NCBI GenBank assembly: GCA_964434165.1
Contig: CAYSUS010000174.1
Coordinates: 1-9,818 of the forward strand
Direction: 5' to 3'
Length of the DNA stretch: 9,818 nucleotides
Origin: CAYSUS01 sp964434165
GTDB taxonomy: Bacteria > Planctomycetota > Planctomycetia > Pirellulales > Thermoguttaceae
Shown piece by piece: positions 1 to 6,800 of the stretch. The notes beneath the pieces were generated by a model, which saw only the letters and a program-made list of their open reading frames with translations, did not search any database and was not told where the DNA came from. The position numbers and the translations under genes are program-made. How positions within the stretch are numbered: position 1 is the first letter of the stretch; each line of letters begins with the position of its first letter.

Positions 1-269
1 AAAGCCTGATTCTGCGTCGATGCCGCAACATGTTCCTTGACGGCCAGGCTGGTCAGGAATCCATTGACATCGCCTTCGGCAAGTTGGCGGGGATGGCGGT
101 GTTGGTGGAACTCGATGTACCGGCGGATCCAGTGAACGTAGGCTTCTTCCGTACGGCGGCTGTAGTGCCGCACGCGCAGAACCTCGACGATGCGATCATA
201 AAGCCTCGGCGCGGGCTTGTCGGCAAACAAGCCCAGGGGTGGACGGCGTTGTTGGGTGAGTGCGGTCAT
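1..269 (-). CDS. Integron-integrase-like tyrosine recombinase, N-terminal part (runs off the left edge)
   Basis: The minus strand encodes the first 89 residues of a site-specific tyrosine recombinase; the catalytic domain lies outside the window. The visible part is the SAM-like core-binding domain that clamps DNA. Residues 32-40 read RVRHYSRRT, followed by EEAYVHWIRRYIEFH (41-55), HPRQL (59-63), a DV..FLTSLAV stretch and VAASTQNQA at 81-89. This pattern is typical of integron integrases and their close relatives. The start is uncertain. ATG at 269 is used here. An in-frame ATG at 305 would add MAEVTYSVGTAA, and the frame stays open to a TAG at 359-357; neither start has a good ribosome binding site. 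The next gene upstream ends at 624 on the same strand. The IntI-specific insertion and the Arg/Tyr catalytic residues cannot be seen, so a plain phage- or Xer-type recombinase remains possible. Confidence 0.8.
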   Translation of the reverse strand, partial: MTALTQQRRPPLGLFADKPAPRLYDRIVEVLRVRHYSRRTEEAYVHWIRRYIEFHQHRHPRQLAEGDVNGFLTSLAVKEHVAASTQNQA

Positions 270-350
270 GGCCGCAGTCCCAACGGAGTACGTCACCTCC
301 GCCATTTTGATGGCTCGTAGGCGACGCTGCAAGCGGCACGCGAGCAAGAT

Positions 351-393
351 GCTAACCTATTGTGGAATAACGCGTTACGGCTGGCTGGTTAGC
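351..393. repeat. Nested inverted repeat upstream of the recombinase gene
   Basis: GCTAACC (351-357) and GGTTAGC (387-393) form a perfect 7-base inverted repeat. Almost centrally between them is the perfect palindrome TAACGCGTTA (368-377), with spacers of 10 and 9 bases. The element lies 46 bases upstream of the possible ATG at 305 and 82 bases upstream of the ATG at 269. It could be an operator or a recombination site. The arms resemble, but do not match, the RYYYAAC/GTTRRRY core sites of integron attC, and the 43-base span is shorter than known attC sites. Confidence 0.5.
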
Positions 394-428
394 GCCGCCC
401 AAGAAATCTTCGGGTCCGTTTTACGAAT

Positions 429-443
429 CCGGCCCCGGGCCGG
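429..443. repeat. GC-rich 7-base inverted repeat
   Basis: CCGGCCC and GGGCCGG flank a single central C, giving a perfect 15-base palindrome in the spacer between the protease and recombinase genes. The loop is too short for a normal RNA hairpin and no T-run follows on either strand, so it is not called a terminator by itself. It lies just beyond the hairpin at 458-478. Confidence 0.4.
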
Positions 444-478
444 AAATAACAGGTAGGGCGGGCACGGTGCTCGCCCGC
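440..478 (-). terminator. Possible terminator of the adaptor/protease operon
   Basis: Read on the minus strand, GCGGGC (478-473) and GCCCGC (463-458) form a perfect 6-base stem with a 9-base loop. The tail after it, CCTACCTGTTATTT (457-444), is richer in T than the surroundings. The hairpin lies about 145 bases after the stop of the protease gene. The T-run is broken, so this is only a candidate. A second small hairpin, GTTCC/GGAAC at 592-604, sits 20 bases after the stop and could also stabilise the 3' end. Confidence 0.3.
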
Positions 479-640
479 ACGGCTGATTGGCGCGAGGAGA
501 TGGCCGAGATGCTCTCGCTGGGAGAAGGGCTTTTCGGGCACTTGGAGCCGGTGGCGGCGGGGCTGAGGGCGGTGCGGGTGATGCGGCGGGAGTTCCGGCG
601 GAACCGCACGTGCCCCGCCGCCCTTACAACCGGAAGTTGA
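467..640 (+). CDS. Possible small protein of 57 residues, tail-to-tail with the protease gene
   Basis: This is the only plus-strand frame in the window that looks coding where no minus-strand gene explains it. It runs from a GTG at 467 to a TGA at 638-640 and overlaps the 3' end of the protease gene by 17 bases. Its codons show the GC-rich coding pattern: about 84 percent G or C at third positions, against roughly half at second positions. The product, starting MLARTADWREEMAEML, would be a mostly helical, charged protein with an Arg-rich stretch (VMRREFRRNR). Alternative in-frame ATGs are at 500 and 509. No clear ribosome binding site precedes the GTG. I do not recognise a family. It may be a real small gene, a decayed gene remnant, or chance in GC-rich DNA. 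Confidence 0.25.
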   Translation: MLARTADWREEMAEMLSLGEGLFGHLEPVAAGLRAVRVMRREFRRNRTCPAALTTGS

Positions 641-2885
641 TCGTCCGCATCAACAGGCGCCACGCGCGCGCCGCGAGGGTGAGAGGGGCGGTGTGGATCT
701 TGGCCGTGCCGCGGAGGCCGGGGTGGAGGAGGCCGGAGCGGTTGCCGAGATAGACGCGCGCGTGGTAGGAGGGGCTCATGGGGCGTTCCACCCCGGAGGC
801 GTCGGTCTTGGTGGGCAGCTCCCCGCCGCTCTTCACCGAAAGCTGTTTGGAAACCGTCTCCAGACTCTCTTGCGAGAGATCCTCCAGGACCAGCGGCGAG
901 GCATCCTCGTCGCCGCGCGCCCGGATGCGGCGGTAGGGCATCTCATCCAGCAAGATCTCCACGGTCTGCCCCTCGCGCACCAGGTCCACCTCGCCCTGGT
1001 CGATCACCAAGAGGGCCTCCATGGCCTCCGGATCGCCCACCTGGCAGAACAGGACGCCCCGGTCCAGCAGGCACCCCACGTTCTTCTCGTCCAAGGGCAT
1101 GCCCGACCAGCCGGGCAGGGCCCCTTCCTGCGGCGGCGGCGCGGGGGTGTCGGGCGGAGGGATTACCGTCCCGTCACGCGGCGCCGCAAGCACCAGCCGG
1201 GCCTTCTGCCGGCGGCGCTCGGCCAACTGCTCGGCGACCGCCTTGAGGGCCTCCTCGACCTCGTGCAGCTCCAAGGCCGCCTGCACGTCGCGGTGCCGGC
1301 GCCAGGCGAGGTTCTCCAGGCGCGTGCGGTGCTCGGCCTCCAGCCCTTCCAGCTCGGCGATCCGCAGGTCGAGGTCCAGGTCCTCCAGCCGGGCGAGCAC
1401 TTGACCGCGGGCGACGGTCTCTCCGGGGCGCACGGCGATCTGCTTCAGGCTGCCCGGCACGGCCACGTACACCGCGTCGGCGTCGTGGGCCTGGACCTCG
1501 AAGGGGCACAGCACCCGGTGCGGCAGCGGCACCAGGAACACCACCGCCCCGATCGCAAAGAGCCCGGCGATGGTCATCGTGGTCCGCTTCCGCTTGATCT
1601 TCTCCAGGTTGCCCGGCGTGTAGAGGAATTTGCCGAACTGGTACAGCGGCACGCCGACCAGGCCGACCAGGGACATGGCGATCATCGCCTTTCCCACGAT
1701 CTCCACCTTGTGGGCCTTGAACAGGCTGTGCAGGAAGAACAGGATCGAGAACAGGATGAACCAGCGGTAGACCACGGCCGCGACCGAGTAGACGATGAAC
1801 AGGACCTGGTTCCGCCGCGGCAACTCGGGTTCGTCGGGCGGCTCGATGCCCAGCAGCCACTCGCCCGCCTTGCGGCTGAGCAGCTTGCTCGCCTTCTGGC
1901 GCAAGTTGGGGATCTCGACCAGGTCGGAGAGGATGTAGTAGCCGTCGTAGCGCAGAAGCGGGTTGCCGTTGAACAGCACGGTGCTCACCGAGCCGATGAA
2001 CATCACGTTCAGGGCCATGTAGTGGACCAGGCCCGGCTCGGTGAACCACCACACGAACGTGGCGATCGAGGCCAGCACGACCTCCACGAAGATCCCCGCC
2101 GCGGCGATCGCCGCGCGGCGCCACTTGCTGGGCAGGAGCCACGAGTCCGTCACGTCGCAGTACAGGCACGGCGTGAGCACCAGGAGCATGAAGCCCAGCT
2201 CGTGGCACTCGCCCCCGAAATGCTTGCAGGTCAACCCGTGCCCGAATTCGTGGAGGATCTTGGTCACGCCCAGGGTGAGGAGCAGCAGGAACGCGTTGCG
2301 CAGTCCGAAGAACTGCTGGAACTCGGGCAGCGAGGCGACGAACGTGTCGAAGTGGACGATCACCGAGGCCAGGGCCGCCAGGCACAGGGCCACGCACAAG
2401 GCCACGGTCCCCGGCCAGAAGCACCAGCGGAAGTAGGGATACATCCGGTTGAGCAGGCGCTCGGGGTCGAACCCGCGGAAGCGGATGGCCAGGATGTTGG
2501 AGAAGGCGGCCAGGAGCTTCTTGCGGCGCCGCTCGCCGCGGCGGCGGTAGAGTTGGTCGCCCTGGCCCGGCACCTCGGAGATCACCAGGCCGCTCTGGTG
2601 CAACATGCCCAGGAAGCGATGAATCTCCTCCAGGGTGATCGTGCGCGGCGTGAACTGCTTCTGAAACCGCTCCTGGATGTCTTCCAGGCTCACGCGTCCG
2701 TCGAGCATCTGGAGAACGGCGTACTCCTCGTCCTGGAGCTGGAAGAAGTTCATGCCCACCGGGTCCTTGACGACCCAGCACTGCTGGCCCTGGTAGCTTT
2801 GGCGCCGGGCGAACAAGTCGGGCCGCTTGCGCACGGCCAAGGGGCGCGTGCTGCTGGAGTGCATACTGTCGGCGACGGTGGACAC
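624..2885 (-). CDS. PqqD-like / M50 site-2 metalloprotease / HlyD-like fusion protein
   Basis: This 753-residue membrane protein joins three modules. Residues about 20-105 form a small PqqD-like winged-helix region (LLDG-type turn at LDGRVSLEDI, 61-70), the fold used as a peptide-recognition element in RiPP pathways. Residues about 150-450 are a multi-span membrane region with the zinc-binding HEFGH at 212-216 and the second S2P motif NGNPLLRYDG at 306-315, where Asp314 is the expected third ligand. The active-site loop is Cys-rich: C220, C227, and a CxxC at 240-243 in TPCLYCD. After the last span (about 436-455), residues 465-735 form a HlyD-like periplasmic region: a split lipoyl-type half (467-500), a coiled coil (503-562), a second half at 564-618 interrupted by a Pro-rich stretch, then a beta domain. 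It probably cleaves a membrane or peptide substrate and docks with the adaptors encoded upstream. The GTG start at 2885 lies 7 bases after the previous stop, which suggests coupled translation; ATG at 2864 is an alternative. The substrate is unknown. Confidence 0.87.
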   Translation of the reverse strand: MSTVADSMHSSSTRPLAVRKRPDLFARRQSYQGQQCWVVKDPVGMNFFQLQDEEYAVLQMLDGRVSLEDIQERFQKQFTPRTITLEEIHRFLGMLHQSGLVISEVPGQGDQLYRRRGERRRKKLLAAFSNILAIRFRGFDPERLLNRMYPYFRWCFWPGTVALCVALCLAALASVIVHFDTFVASLPEFQQFFGLRNAFLLLLTLGVTKILHEFGHGLTCKHFGGECHELGFMLLVLTPCLYCDVTDSWLLPSKWRRAAIAAAGIFVEVVLASIATFVWWFTEPGLVHYMALNVMFIGSVSTVLFNGNPLLRYDGYYILSDLVEIPNLRQKASKLLSRKAGEWLLGIEPPDEPELPRRNQVLFIVYSVAAVVYRWFILFSILFFLHSLFKAHKVEIVGKAMIAMSLVGLVGVPLYQFGKFLYTPGNLEKIKRKRTTMTIAGLFAIGAVVFLVPLPHRVLCPFEVQAHDADAVYVAVPGSLKQIAVRPGETVARGQVLARLEDLDLDLRIAELEGLEAEHRTRLENLAWRRHRDVQAALELHEVEEALKAVAEQLAERRRQKARLVLAAPRDGTVIPPPDTPAPPPQEGALPGWSGMPLDEKNVGCLLDRGVLFCQVGDPEAMEALLVIDQGEVDLVREGQTVEILLDEMPYRRIRARGDEDASPLVLEDLSQESLETVSKQLSVKSGGELPTKTDASGVERPMSPSYHARVYLGNRSGLLHPGLRGTAKIHTAPLTLAARAWRLLMRTINFRL

Positions 2886-2892
2886 GGCAGCG

Positions 2893-3852
2893 CTACTTCA
2901 GATGGAGGGTCATCTCGGCCAACAGGCCCGGGCGCAGAAGCCACTTCCCGGCGTCCTTGCGGTTGGCCACTTCGGCCCACACGCGAACCTGGCCGCCGGC
3001 CTGGACCACGGGCGGCACGAAGGTCACCTTGCCCTGGAAGACCTCGCGGCGCCCTCGCTCCAGGGTGACCACCACGGTCACGGGGCGGCCGTCGAGCTCG
3101 GCCGGGGCGAACCCTTCGGCCACCACGCTGCCCTGGCCGTCGAGCACGTCGGTGGCGTCGATGAGCCCCTCCACGCGCAGCCGGTCCATGCGGATCACGT
3201 GCACGAGCGGATCGCCCGGCTGGAGCCACTCGCCCACGTGGCGGCTGACGTGCACGACCACGCCCTCCAGGGGCGCGACGATCTGGCGGCGCGCGACGTC
3301 CTCGGTGGCGGCCCCCACCTCGGCCGCGCGGACCTCGGCCTGCAGGCCGGCCACCTCCAGCTCCAAATCGGACTGCTCGATGGCCAGCTCGGCGCGGCGC
3401 TCCTCGAGCTGGCGGCGGCGGACCTCGGACTCGGCGATGGCGTTGGCGCTCCGCTCGTTGGCCCGCTCCGCCGAGACCCGCTCCCAGTGGGCCAGGTCGT
3501 AGGCCGCCCGGGCGTAGCGCACGTTGATGTCGCTGGAGGCCTGCTTCTTGGCCGCCTTCTCCTGGAGCCGGGCCACCTTCAGCGCGGCCTGCACGCGGAG
3601 GTCGTCGATCCGCGCCAGAAGCTGCCCTTCCTTCACCCGGTCCCCCTCGTGCACGTCGAGCTGGGTCAATACGCCGGGCTCCCTGGCCGGCACCTGGGCC
3701 TCGTCGATGAGCGAGACCAGGCAGCGGCGGAGCGTCACGTGCGCTGGCACTTCCCTGGCGGGGACCGACTTCGGCGATTCACCCGGCGGTTTGGCTTCGG
3801 GGCCGGCGACGAGCGCCATCGCCACGGCAAGCACGAGCGGGGCGGAGGTCAT
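2893..3852 (-). CDS. Periplasmic adaptor subunit, HlyD/RND membrane-fusion family
   Basis: This 319-residue protein resembles the adaptors that bridge inner-membrane pumps to outer-membrane channels. Residues 4-17 are hydrophobic and Ala-rich (APLVLAVAMALVAG), reading as a secretion signal. Residues 54-83 form the first half of the lipoyl-like domain (PGVLTQLDVHEGDRVKEGQLL). Residues 84-185 are a long heptad-rich helical hairpin full of Glu, Arg and Ala. Residues 191-221 give the second lipoyl half (IVAPLEGVVVHVSRHVGEWL), and 225-318 are beta-rich, ending RPGLLAEMTLHLK. The ATG at 3852 is chosen because GGAG lies 9 bases upstream; a TTG at 3867 is in frame but would spoil the signal peptide. 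It starts 30 bases after the GAF-HlyD gene and ends 7 bases before the protease gene. No pump gene is adjacent, so its inner-membrane partner may be the protease fusion or the GAF adaptor. Confidence 0.88.
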   Translation of the reverse strand: MTSAPLVLAVAMALVAGPEAKPPGESPKSVPAREVPAHVTLRRCLVSLIDEAQVPAREPGVLTQLDVHEGDRVKEGQLLARIDDLRVQAALKVARLQEKAAKKQASSDINVRYARAAYDLAHWERVSAERANERSANAIAESEVRRRQLEERRAELAIEQSDLELEVAGLQAEVRAAEVGAATEDVARRQIVAPLEGVVVHVSRHVGEWLQPGDPLVHVIRMDRLRVEGLIDATDVLDGQGSVVAEGFAPAELDGRPVTVVVTLERGRREVFQGKVTFVPPVVQAGGQVRVWAEVANRKDAGKWLLRPGLLAEMTLHLK

Positions 3853-3882
3853 GGCAGGCGACTCCAAGACGGGAACACCGAT

Positions 3883-5952
3883 CTACATCCAGCGGAACCA
3901 CGTGCGCTGGCACCAGGCCACGATCTCGTGGAACAGGTCGTAGCCCACCGAGCACCGCCCGCAGTCGATCTTGGCGCTGACGCCCGCCCCGGGCATGAGA
4001 TACTTCCGCAGCCGCTCCTTTTCGGCCGGGTCGATCGCCACGCGGACGAGCACGGTGCTGCCTTCTTCCTCGCGGACCTCGGCCCGGCGGTGGACCTCCT
4101 CGATCGTGCCGTGGTAGCGGGTGCTCGGGTCGGTGGCCAGGACGAAGCTCACCGGCATAGGGCCCTCGCTCTCCCCTTGGGCCTCGGTGACGTGGCCCAT
4201 CGCGTTCTCGGGCACGTTGAGCTCCACGCGCCACGGGCCCTGGGTGTCGGCGATCTGCAGCAGGCGCTGGCCGCGCGTCACCGGGCGGTGCTCCAACAGG
4301 TGCTCCACGTCCCAGGTGATCACCAGGCCTTCGGCCGGGCTATGGACGGCCAGCTCCGCGCGCTTCTGCTGCAGGATGCCCCACTGCGTCTGCAGGTTGG
4401 CCAGTTTCTGGCGCAGCTCGGTAAGCTGGGCCGAGGCCTGGTTCTGCTGCGACTCGGTGAGGTCCTCCTCCAACAGCGACCGTTCCACCGAGCGCATCTG
4501 CTGCGCCACGGTGAGGCGCTCGCCCGCCACCTTGGCCAGCGCCTCCTCCAGCTCGTGGTTGCCAAGACGCACCAGCAGTGTGCCGGGCCGGCCCGCTTTA
4601 GGGTCCGGACCATCCACGCGCATGCCGTGCTCCACGCGGATTTCCTCCACGCGTCCGTCGATCCCGGTGAACACGTCGCGCCGCAGGACCGGCTCCAAGG
4701 TCCCCTTGGCGTTCATCTCCAGCCGCGCGGGCCAAAGGCAGAGCCACAGCACCAGGGCTACCACCGCCCCGGCCGCGAGCAGGGTCTTGGGCAGCGTCTT
4801 GGCGCGGACCAGCCACTTGGCGTGGCCGATCGTCTCCCACACGCCGTGCAGGAACAGCCCTTCGTGGTGCAACGCGTTGGCCAAGGCCGCGCCGCTGTGC
4901 GCGGCCACGACCTCCACGCGGTGGGCCATGCCGGGCGGGAGGCGGTCGTCGTCGATCCGCTCGACGATCAGCGCGCCCAGGGGACGATCCGGCACATTCT
5001 CCTTGCCGTCCTCCTCCTTGGCCGGCTCCTCGCGCGGCGCGTGCAGCGGCAACACGCCCACCAGCTTGACGTCGGTCTCGTCCACGAAGCGGTGAAGCAC
5101 GTCCTCCAGTTGCGGCGGCAGGTCCAGCGTTTCGCCCGCGAACCACAGCGGCTCGTCGAGCCGCACCACGGCCTGGGCCAGGTCGGCCAGCAGGCGCACG
5201 GCGTTGCTCCGCCGATCGACCACGTCCTGGCCGCTGACCGCCTCGACCGCGCACGTGCGCCCGCGGCGCAGGGCCACGCTCACCCGGTCCACGCCGATCA
5301 GCTGCCGGCCCTCGTTGGCCACCGTGTAGGCCGTCTTGCGCGAGTTGAGCGTCTTGTGGATCGCCCGGGTGAAACGCTCGAGCTGGCCCCAAAGCTCCTG
5401 GCGCTCGGAGAGCTGGCGCAACTGGCGGCCCTTGAAATACTCGGCGGCCAGGTCGCACATCTGGGTGAGGAATCGCAGGTAGCCCTGCCGGGCCTCGGGG
5501 GCTGAATCGCCCCGCTGGAAGACCTCGACCACGCCCACCGGCTGCTTCTCGCTCACCAGCGGCGCGAGGACGAGCAGGAAGTCGGTGGGGTTGCCGCCCT
5601 GGCCGTTCTCGCCGCCCGCGTGCGGCGGCACCAGCAGCGGCTCGCCCGCGGTGAAGCACCGCTGGACGAGAAGGCCGTGGGGCCGCTGTTTGGCGTCGTC
5701 GTCCCCAAGGCCCGTCTGGTCGAGGTTCACCTGCGCGGCCGGCCCCAGGCCGCGGCCGTTCTCACAAGTCCACACCACGCCCGCCGGCGCGGCCAGGGCC
5801 GCCACCACGCGCTTGAGGAACTCGGCGTGGAACTGCTCCGGGCCCAGGTCCTCCATCCGGGCCAACTGGCCGATCTCGGCGGCCAGGCGGCGAATCCGCT
5901 GCCGGACGTCTTCCACCGAGTCCGGATCAACCGCGGGCGGGGACGTGCTCAT
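3883..5952 (-). CDS. Membrane-anchored HlyD adaptor with two cytoplasmic GAF-like domains
   Basis: This 689-residue protein has a sensor-like half and an adaptor half. Residues 10-35 form a short helix. Residues about 40-175 and 190-362 read as two GAF-like domains, with strands such as LLVLAPLV (126-133), VGVVEVFQR (139-147), VGVLPLHAP (298-306) and LGALIVERI (325-333). A single membrane span follows at 388-407, preceded by basic residues (RAKTLPK), so the GAF part should be cytoplasmic and the rest periplasmic. The adaptor half has a lipoyl-type segment (422-465), a Gln/Glu-rich coiled coil (466-533), the returning half (534-568), and beta domains with MPGAGVSAKI at 653-662. A CxxC (C664, C667) precedes an aromatic helical tail ending RTWFRWM. 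The ATG at 5952 has only a weak GGGA upstream. GAF domains often bind small ligands; no ligand residue can be assigned here. It may relay a cytoplasmic signal to the export or protease complex. Confidence 0.85.
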   Translation of the reverse strand: MSTSPPAVDPDSVEDVRQRIRRLAAEIGQLARMEDLGPEQFHAEFLKRVVAALAAPAGVVWTCENGRGLGPAAQVNLDQTGLGDDDAKQRPHGLLVQRCFTAGEPLLVPPHAGGENGQGGNPTDFLLVLAPLVSEKQPVGVVEVFQRGDSAPEARQGYLRFLTQMCDLAAEYFKGRQLRQLSERQELWGQLERFTRAIHKTLNSRKTAYTVANEGRQLIGVDRVSVALRRGRTCAVEAVSGQDVVDRRSNAVRLLADLAQAVVRLDEPLWFAGETLDLPPQLEDVLHRFVDETDVKLVGVLPLHAPREEPAKEEDGKENVPDRPLGALIVERIDDDRLPPGMAHRVEVVAAHSGAALANALHHEGLFLHGVWETIGHAKWLVRAKTLPKTLLAAGAVVALVLWLCLWPARLEMNAKGTLEPVLRRDVFTGIDGRVEEIRVEHGMRVDGPDPKAGRPGTLLVRLGNHELEEALAKVAGERLTVAQQMRSVERSLLEEDLTESQQNQASAQLTELRQKLANLQTQWGILQQKRAELAVHSPAEGLVITWDVEHLLEHRPVTRGQRLLQIADTQGPWRVELNVPENAMGHVTEAQGESEGPMPVSFVLATDPSTRYHGTIEEVHRRAEVREEEGSTVLVRVAIDPAEKERLRKYLMPGAGVSAKIDCGRCSVGYDLFHEIVAWCQRTWFRWM

Positions 5953-6005
5953 GGCGAAGGGGTCCCGTAAGGCGAGCTCGCTGGTCGGGCAGGCCGGCGG
6001 ATCGA

Positions 6006-6416
6006 CTACGTCCGCGCCTGCGCGGGCGGCATGCGCACCGCCCGCTTTTGCACGTCGGTCTCCAGCACGCCAAACGCCTGCTCGTGCCGCTGCACCGAGA
6101 CCTGCAGCACCTGCAGCAATCGCTTGGCCGTGTAGAAGTTCGTAATGATCCGCTGCGTCACCGGGATGGGCGCCGTTGGCGGGCCGAACGGCTGCGAGTT
6201 CAGGCCGAAGTCGATGATCAATTCCTCGGGCGTGCCCGTCACGCGGCAGAAGTTCGCGTAGGTGGCCGTGGCGTGGGAGTCATCCACTTCGACCGGGCCC
6301 GCGCCCGGCTGCGGCGGTCCGCCCGGCTGGGCCGGCGATCCCGGGCCGGCTCCACGGGTTTGCGGCTGCTCTGCGGGGTGATCGCCGGTCTCCGGCTTGT
6401 CGGTGCTGTTGGCCAC
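6006..6416 (-). CDS. DUF3467 family protein
   Basis: This is a 136-residue soluble protein. Residues 1-42 are a low-complexity Pro/Gly/Gln-rich leader. Residues about 44-124 match the DUF3467 pattern as I recall it: YANFCRVTGTPEELIIDFGL (53-72), then RIITNFYTAKRLLQVLQ (89-105) and a final FGVLE. The biochemical role of DUF3467 is not established. The GTG start at 6416 is well supported by AGGAG at 6428-6424, seven bases upstream, within a GAGAGGAG block. It is the first gene of the likely operon and lies 53 bases before the GAF-HlyD gene. The position suggests a cytoplasmic accessory to the envelope complex. A promoter candidate lies about 60 bases upstream. Confidence 0.8.
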   Translation of the reverse strand: MANSTDKPETGDHPAEQPQTRGAGPGSPAQPGGPPQPGAGPVEVDDSHATATYANFCRVTGTPEELIIDFGLNSQPFGPPTAPIPVTQRIITNFYTAKRLLQVLQVSVQRHEQAFGVLETDVQKRAVRMPPAQART

Positions 6417-6423
6417 GCTGCGT

Positions 6424-6431
6424 CTCCTCTC
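6424..6431 (-). promoter_or_regulatory. Ribosome binding site that sets the GTG start of the DUF3467 gene
   Basis: The minus strand reads GAGAGGAG, with AGGAG seven bases before the GTG at 6416. It is one of the two clearest Shine-Dalgarno sequences in the window and decides in favour of a GTG start. Confidence 0.65.
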
Positions 6432-6475
6432 GAGTTGTGTGCCAGGTCTCGCAGGACTTGCCCCTGGGAGGCCCT

Positions 6476-6505
6476 ATTGTGCTCATGCGGCGGAGCGATT
6501 GGCAA
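6476..6505 (-). promoter_or_regulatory. Candidate sigma70-type promoter of the DUF3467-adaptor-protease operon
   Basis: On the minus strand TTGCCA (6505-6500) matches TTGACA at five of six bases. After an 18-base spacer, CACAAT (6481-6476) matches TATAAT at four of six. Transcription would begin near 6469, giving a leader of about 50 bases before the GTG at 6416. This fits the break between the glycosyltransferase gene and the operon. It is a pattern match only. Confidence 0.4.
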
Positions 6506-6770
6506 TGGGGCGAAGGGCCGCACCAACAACCTTCTAACACGGCAGATGATACTCGGCCTCATTCAGGCTTGGCATGAACGCATTAGGAACGAGTAGTGAA
6601 ATACTTGCACCATGCTCTGATGCGGGCAACTCTGGAGCCGCCTCGCACATTGCGTTGCCTCGGCGCAACCCCTTGCCAGTAAAAGCTCAATGACTGGCGG
6701 CAAAGGAGCGGTCGGTTTTGTGCCGGCTATTGCATGCCTACACACTATGGCTCGCAAAGCACCCCCGCTG

Positions 6771-6800
6771 GTAGGCAAGCGTGTACACCCATCTTGCCAG
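6771..6800 (-). terminator. Weak hairpin after the TPR-glycosyltransferase gene
   Basis: GGCAAG (6774-6779) pairs with CTTGCC (6793-6798) around a 13-base loop, starting about 13 bases beyond the TGA at 6813-6811. With a bulge, CTGG and CCAG extend the stem. No T-run follows on the minus strand, so it may be a 3' end structure rather than an intrinsic terminator. Confidence 0.25.

Noticed and set aside
30..320. A 96-codon plus-strand frame at the left edge
   Set aside because: The reverse strand here encodes a recognisable recombinase N-terminus, so the plus frame is its shadow.
351..393. A canonical attC integron site
   Set aside because: The arms read TGCTAAC and GTTAGCG including flanks, which break the RYYYAAC and GTTRRRY rules, and the element is shorter than known attC sites. 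It is reported only as an inverted repeat.
693..3068. A 791-codon open frame on the plus strand opposite the protease gene
   Set aside because: The product is His/Gln/Leu/Arg-rich without any family pattern, and the minus strand carries clear S2P and HlyD motifs. It is the antisense shadow expected from GC-rich codon positions.
2827..5505. An 892-codon open frame on the plus strand opposite the two adaptor genes
   Set aside because: It spans three minus-strand genes and their short gaps, has biased low-information composition (runs of His, Gly, Leu) and no recognisable domain. It is an antisense shadow.
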